This document shows, piece by piece, positions 23,697 to 26,485 of a stretch of 26,485 nucleotides of DNA. Where the stretch lies: the NCBI GenBank assembly GCA_002328865.1, contig DCWO01000111.1:1-26485 (forward strand). The letters are read 5' to 3'. Within the stretch, counting starts at the first letter, position 1. Every line of letters starts with the position of its first letter. A program made the translations under genes and the position numbers. The notes below the pieces were generated by a model that had not been told where the DNA came from, ran no database searches, and saw nothing but the letters and a program-made list of their open reading frames with translations. This DNA comes from Dehalococcoidia bacterium UBA2160. Lineage in GTDB: Bacteria; Chloroflexota; Dehalococcoidia; Lucifugimonadales; UBA1123.

Positions 23697-25175
23697 GTGG
23701 CTAGTTCAATATCGGCCAAACGCGCGGTTGGGTACCTTAGAGTATCGAGCACCGGCCAGACCGGCGGGCGCCATAGCTCGCTAGAAACGCAAAAGGCCAG
23801 ATACCTCGAGTACTGCGACCGGAACGAGTTGATCCCGGGCTCGACATACACCGACGTTGTTTCCGGTCGTCGAGACGACCGACGCGAATACAACAATATG
23901 GTCGAGAACGTTCTGCAGGGTGGAGCCGATGTCGTCGTGGTTCAATTCCTTGATCGGTTTGGTCGCAATCCGAAAGAAATACTTCGACGGTATTGGGAAC
24001 TCGAGGAGCACAGCGTCTCAGTGGTGGCCACAGATGAAGACCTGACCGAAGAACTGTTGCTCTTGGCGAAAGCCGGAATAGCCGGTGCGGAGACACGCCG
24101 AACATCTGAAAGAGTGAGAGCCAACATGGCCCGCGTCGTTCAGAAAGGTGTACACGTTGCTAGAGCGCCCTTTGGACTCAGGCGGATCTACGTTGGCAGG
24201 CACGATGTTGAGTGGGAGCTGCATCCCACTGAAGCGTCAGTTGTGCGCAAGATGTACCGACTCGCAGTGGAGGAGAACCTCGGATTCAAGAGAATTGGCG
24301 ACAGATTGACTGAACAGGGACATCGTGCGAGGGAGGGGAGGCCTTTGGCGGCGTTCACCATCCAGCGCATCCTGAGCAACGAAGCGATCATGGGCACATT
24401 GGCGTACGGAAAACGTCCGCGCAAAGGCAACCCCAAACTGGAGGTAGTTCGCGTTCCTGGATTCTTCCCGGCAATCTTGACTCAAGAGGAATGGGACGGG
24501 TTGCAGGAACGACTCGCTATACGCCGCGAGTCGTCGAGGGGACGAACGCATTCGAGCGCCTATCTTCTGAGCGGCATTGCCAGGTGCGGGAATTGCGGAG
24601 GTCCGATGGTTGGGAAGTTAGGGTCGCAGTGGAGGAAACGCAATAAGTACAGGAACTATTACTGCTCGCGCGCGATGCGCTCCAAAACATTCTGCTCGAC
24701 ATATAACGGGCATTCTGCTGGCAAACTCGAGGGCGCCCTGTTGGAGTACTTGAGCCAGTTTTCGGACCCCGATCTTGTAAGAGAGCACATGAATGCTGCA
24801 CAGCGCCGTGACATGGAGACAAAACACTCGGAACTGCGAGATACGCGAAAAGGGCTAACGGAACTAGAACACCAGTTCATGAGGCACCTGGACCTCCTGG
24901 AGCGGGAGATTCTGACGGAGCAGGAATTGTTGAAGGCCAATGAGTCGATCAGGACTCAAAAGTTGGCTCTCGAAACTCGGCAGCAAGAGCTTGATGCATG
25001 GCTGAAAGACCAAGAGCACAAATCGTTGGCGGCCGAGAGAGTGCCAGGCGCGATCAGATCGTTTATCGATGATCTCGAAGGTGCTGACGTGCGAGTACAA
25101 AAAGCCCACCTTCAGACGATCCTCAAGGCTGCTTACATTAAACGCGACGAAATCGAGATCGAGTTTCGCGGTTGA
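23697..25175 (+). CDS. Large serine recombinase (site-specific integrase)
   Basis: 492 aa. The N-terminal resolvase domain (about 8-150) has the catalytic Ser17 in GYLRVSS and Arg residues in the QFLDRFGRN segment. A recombinase DNA-binding domain follows (about 155-285). A zinc-ribbon domain with C297-x2-C300 and C323-x9-C333 comes next, then a charged coiled-coil (about 385-460), the order found in phage-type large serine integrases. It would cut and rejoin DNA at attachment sites. The GTG at 23697 has TGGAG upstream and gives the usual short N-terminus; a GTG at 23685 adds four residues. It lies 47 bp from the tRNA 3' remnant and points into the presumed element. No gene for a recombination directionality factor was recognised. 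Confidence 0.93.
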   Translation: MASSISAKRAVGYLRVSSTGQTGGRHSSLETQKARYLEYCDRNELIPGSTYTDVVSGRRDDRREYNNMVENVLQGGADVVVVQFLDRFGRNPKEILRRYWELEEHSVSVVATDEDLTEELLLLAKAGIAGAETRRTSERVRANMARVVQKGVHVARAPFGLRRIYVGRHDVEWELHPTEASVVRKMYRLAVEENLGFKRIGDRLTEQGHRAREGRPLAAFTIQRILSNEAIMGTLAYGKRPRKGNPKLEVVRVPGFFPAILTQEEWDGLQERLAIRRESSRGRTHSSAYLLSGIARCGNCGGPMVGKLGSQWRKRNKYRNYYCSRAMRSKTFCSTYNGHSAGKLEGALLEYLSQFSDPDLVREHMNAAQRRDMETKHSELRDTRKGLTELEHQFMRHLDLLEREILTEQELLKANESIRTQKLALETRQQELDAWLKDQEHKSLAAERVPGAIRSFIDDLEGADVRVQKAHLQTILKAAYIKRDEIEIEFRG

Positions 25176-25483
25176 CGAGCAAGACGAGCGGCGGCACCTC
25201 AGGTCAACCACTAAGACTCACCGCCGCGACCCGCGCATGAGTGTGGTGACACCCATCAAATGATCTTCACGCCCCGTTGACCGAGTCGTTGCGCCTCGTG
25301 AAACGGCGAATTGCTGTGTTTGTCAGAGCTCAAAACAGATCCTGCCAGCGTCGATCTCGGTTTCAACGACAGGATTGGTGAAACGGCGGCACTCCTGAGA
25401 TCTGAGTGACATGGTGGACGCCCGGACAACGTAGAACGAAAACGAAAATCAACGCCCGATCTTCATCAGACCGAAAGCCACAT
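25176..25483. other. Intergenic region between convergent genes, no gene seen
   Basis: 308 bp between the stop of the recombinase (+) and the stop of the unknown gene (-). No credible frame, tRNA or strong terminator hairpin was found. Confidence 0.5.
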
Positions 25484-26347
25484 TCAAGAATAACCAGCAA
25501 ACGCGCTGGGGCATAAGATTGAGCATCGTCCGCTGGGTCTGCCCGTGAGTATGAGTCGATCGACTATATCTTCGATCACTCCGGCGGATTTGACCAGGTC
25601 GCGATATGCTTCTTTGACGGGCTCGATGATTACGTCGATTGACATCTGCTGGCACGTTTCTTCGTAGGATGTCATGGACCGCTCGATGTGCCTAGCCGAA
25701 CCGTGAATTGTGTTGTCTCCCGGTGTACCCGGGCGAAAGACGAGCGTGCAAGTGTCACCGTCTGACTTTTGAACGGTCGGATACTCCGGCGGTTGACCTT
25801 GAAGACGCTGGATCATCACCTCGTGGGCTACCGCCTCACCGATGCGCTCTGCTGATTCGTCGTCCTCCTCGTCTTGCTTACAAAGACGGACCGCCCGCGA
25901 TGTGAATTCTCTTCGGTTCTCCTGCAGGCGCTCCCAAGTCTCACACCAATGATCAAGTTGCGCTCGGAGTATTGGCTCGTGTTCGAACAGGCTGTCTGCG
26001 AGGAGTTTCGTCATTCGTTCCGGAGTTTGATCTGGAAGTTGGTCCGACGCCTCCGCCGCCGGCGACTGACGCAGATCGACACCACGAGTCTGAAGGGTGG
26101 AGCTCACGAATTCCGTGACCGCATGATTCTCGTGTGAGACAAGCAACCTGGTGGCGGTCTGGTCTGACGGGCCGAACAGAGGCTCGACGCGCACAGCTCT
26201 TGATACTCCTACGGCTACGTGCCTGAGCATGGCGTAGTGCTCATCCAGGTACTGCGAGTCCAACTGCTGGGCAACATCTTCCCAATGCGACTGCTCCCGT
26301 TCATCCTCCATCTTCTGGAGGTGCGCCTTGACCGTTCTCCAGTCCAC
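25484..26347 (-). CDS. Unknown protein with N-terminal helix-turn-helix-like segment
   Basis: A 287-aa hydrophilic protein with no signal peptide or membrane segment; I do not recognise the family. The first residues, MDWRTVKAHLQKMEDE, look like the recognition helix of a helix-turn-helix. A mainly helical, Glu/Gln-rich body follows, with a possible coiled coil around residues 120-160 (HWCETWERLQENRREF). Codons directly upstream of the GTG start continue the helix-turn-helix pattern (SYGSIGRRFDV) until a TGA at 26386-26388. The true start may therefore be further up or lost. The GTG at 26347 has GGAG seven bases upstream. It is probably element cargo, convergent with the recombinase; a DNA-binding role is a guess. 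Confidence 0.62.
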   Translation of the reverse strand: MDWRTVKAHLQKMEDEREQSHWEDVAQQLDSQYLDEHYAMLRHVAVGVSRAVRVEPLFGPSDQTATRLLVSHENHAVTEFVSSTLQTRGVDLRQSPAAEASDQLPDQTPERMTKLLADSLFEHEPILRAQLDHWCETWERLQENRREFTSRAVRLCKQDEEDDESAERIGEAVAHEVMIQRLQGQPPEYPTVQKSDGDTCTLVFRPGTPGDNTIHGSARHIERSMTSYEETCQQMSIDVIIEPVKEAYRDLVKSAGVIEDIVDRLILTGRPSGRCSILCPSAFAGYS

Positions 26348-26485
26348 ATCGAATCTCCGCCCAATGGACCCGTAAGACTGTCCTCAACGGTGCAATTTAA
26401 CTGTTGGCTGTCGGCCTAAATGGGACGGAAAGTTAATGGAGACTTTGAGCTGATATCGCGAGCTCTCTGAGTTGATGATTGTACA

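Larger units (their letters stand above)
23611..26485 (+). mobile_element. Left end of a putative integrated element (extends beyond window)
   Basis: It begins at the tRNA 3' remnant and contains the serine recombinase and an unknown gene. No second copy of the remnant and no intact tRNA occur to the right in this window, so the far boundary is not visible. No phage structural, conjugation or replication genes are seen. The call rests on the tRNA remnant plus integrase combination. Confidence 0.5.

Noticed and set aside
23611..23700. Intact tRNA gene
   Set aside because: No 5' acceptor strand, D-arm or anticodon stem can be folded on the recombinase side.

Overview
The window reads as a chromosomal segment of a GC-rich, aerobic or facultatively aerobic bacterium. 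The best guess is a Chloroflexota lineage of the Dehalococcoidia/SAR202 type. This rests on the gene mix and on a dispersed repeat whose translation recalls the 'RPELV' repeats of such genomes. It is inference, because there is no marker gene in the window. No rRNA, intact tRNA or CRISPR array was seen.

Region 1 (262-4343, + strand) is a respiratory or electron-transfer module. It encodes a lipoprotein cupredoxin, a divergent cytochrome bd subunit I-like membrane protein, a membrane-anchored c-type cytochrome overlapping it by 4 nt, a small four-helix membrane protein and a second lipoprotein cupredoxin. There is no CydB. The subunit I lacks the quinol-binding Q-loop, which suggests an oxidoreductase fed by cytochrome c or a blue-copper protein rather than by quinol. 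This is the most unusual system in the window.

Region 2 (4479-9749) is central carbon metabolism. Isocitrate lyase (-) and a LysR regulator (+) diverge around a classical T-N11-A palindrome, and a transketolase-like enzyme follows. A 165-bp palindromic element with 15-bp terminal inverted repeats sits exactly on the transketolase stop codon.

Region 3 (9968-15819) holds an aminoglycoside-phosphotransferase-like kinase (-) and about 1.15 kb with no convincing gene. After that come a hybrid sensor kinase split by a one-base shift in a run of six G and a stand-alone CheX-type phosphatase.

Region 4 (15904-23275) is metabolic and accessory. It contains a DUF169 protein and an acyl-CoA carboxylase carboxyltransferase (both -), a 59-aa four-cysteine protein with a clear promoter, and a DsrE-like protein preceded by a run of hairpins. 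An Lrp/AsnC regulator, a cysteine-type sulfatase and an aldo/keto reductase follow.

Region 5 (23611-26485) looks like the left end of an integrated element. The 3' part of a tRNA gene (probably tRNA-Pro) lies immediately upstream of a large serine recombinase. A protein of unknown function with an N-terminal helix-turn-helix-like segment follows. The other end of the element is not in the window.
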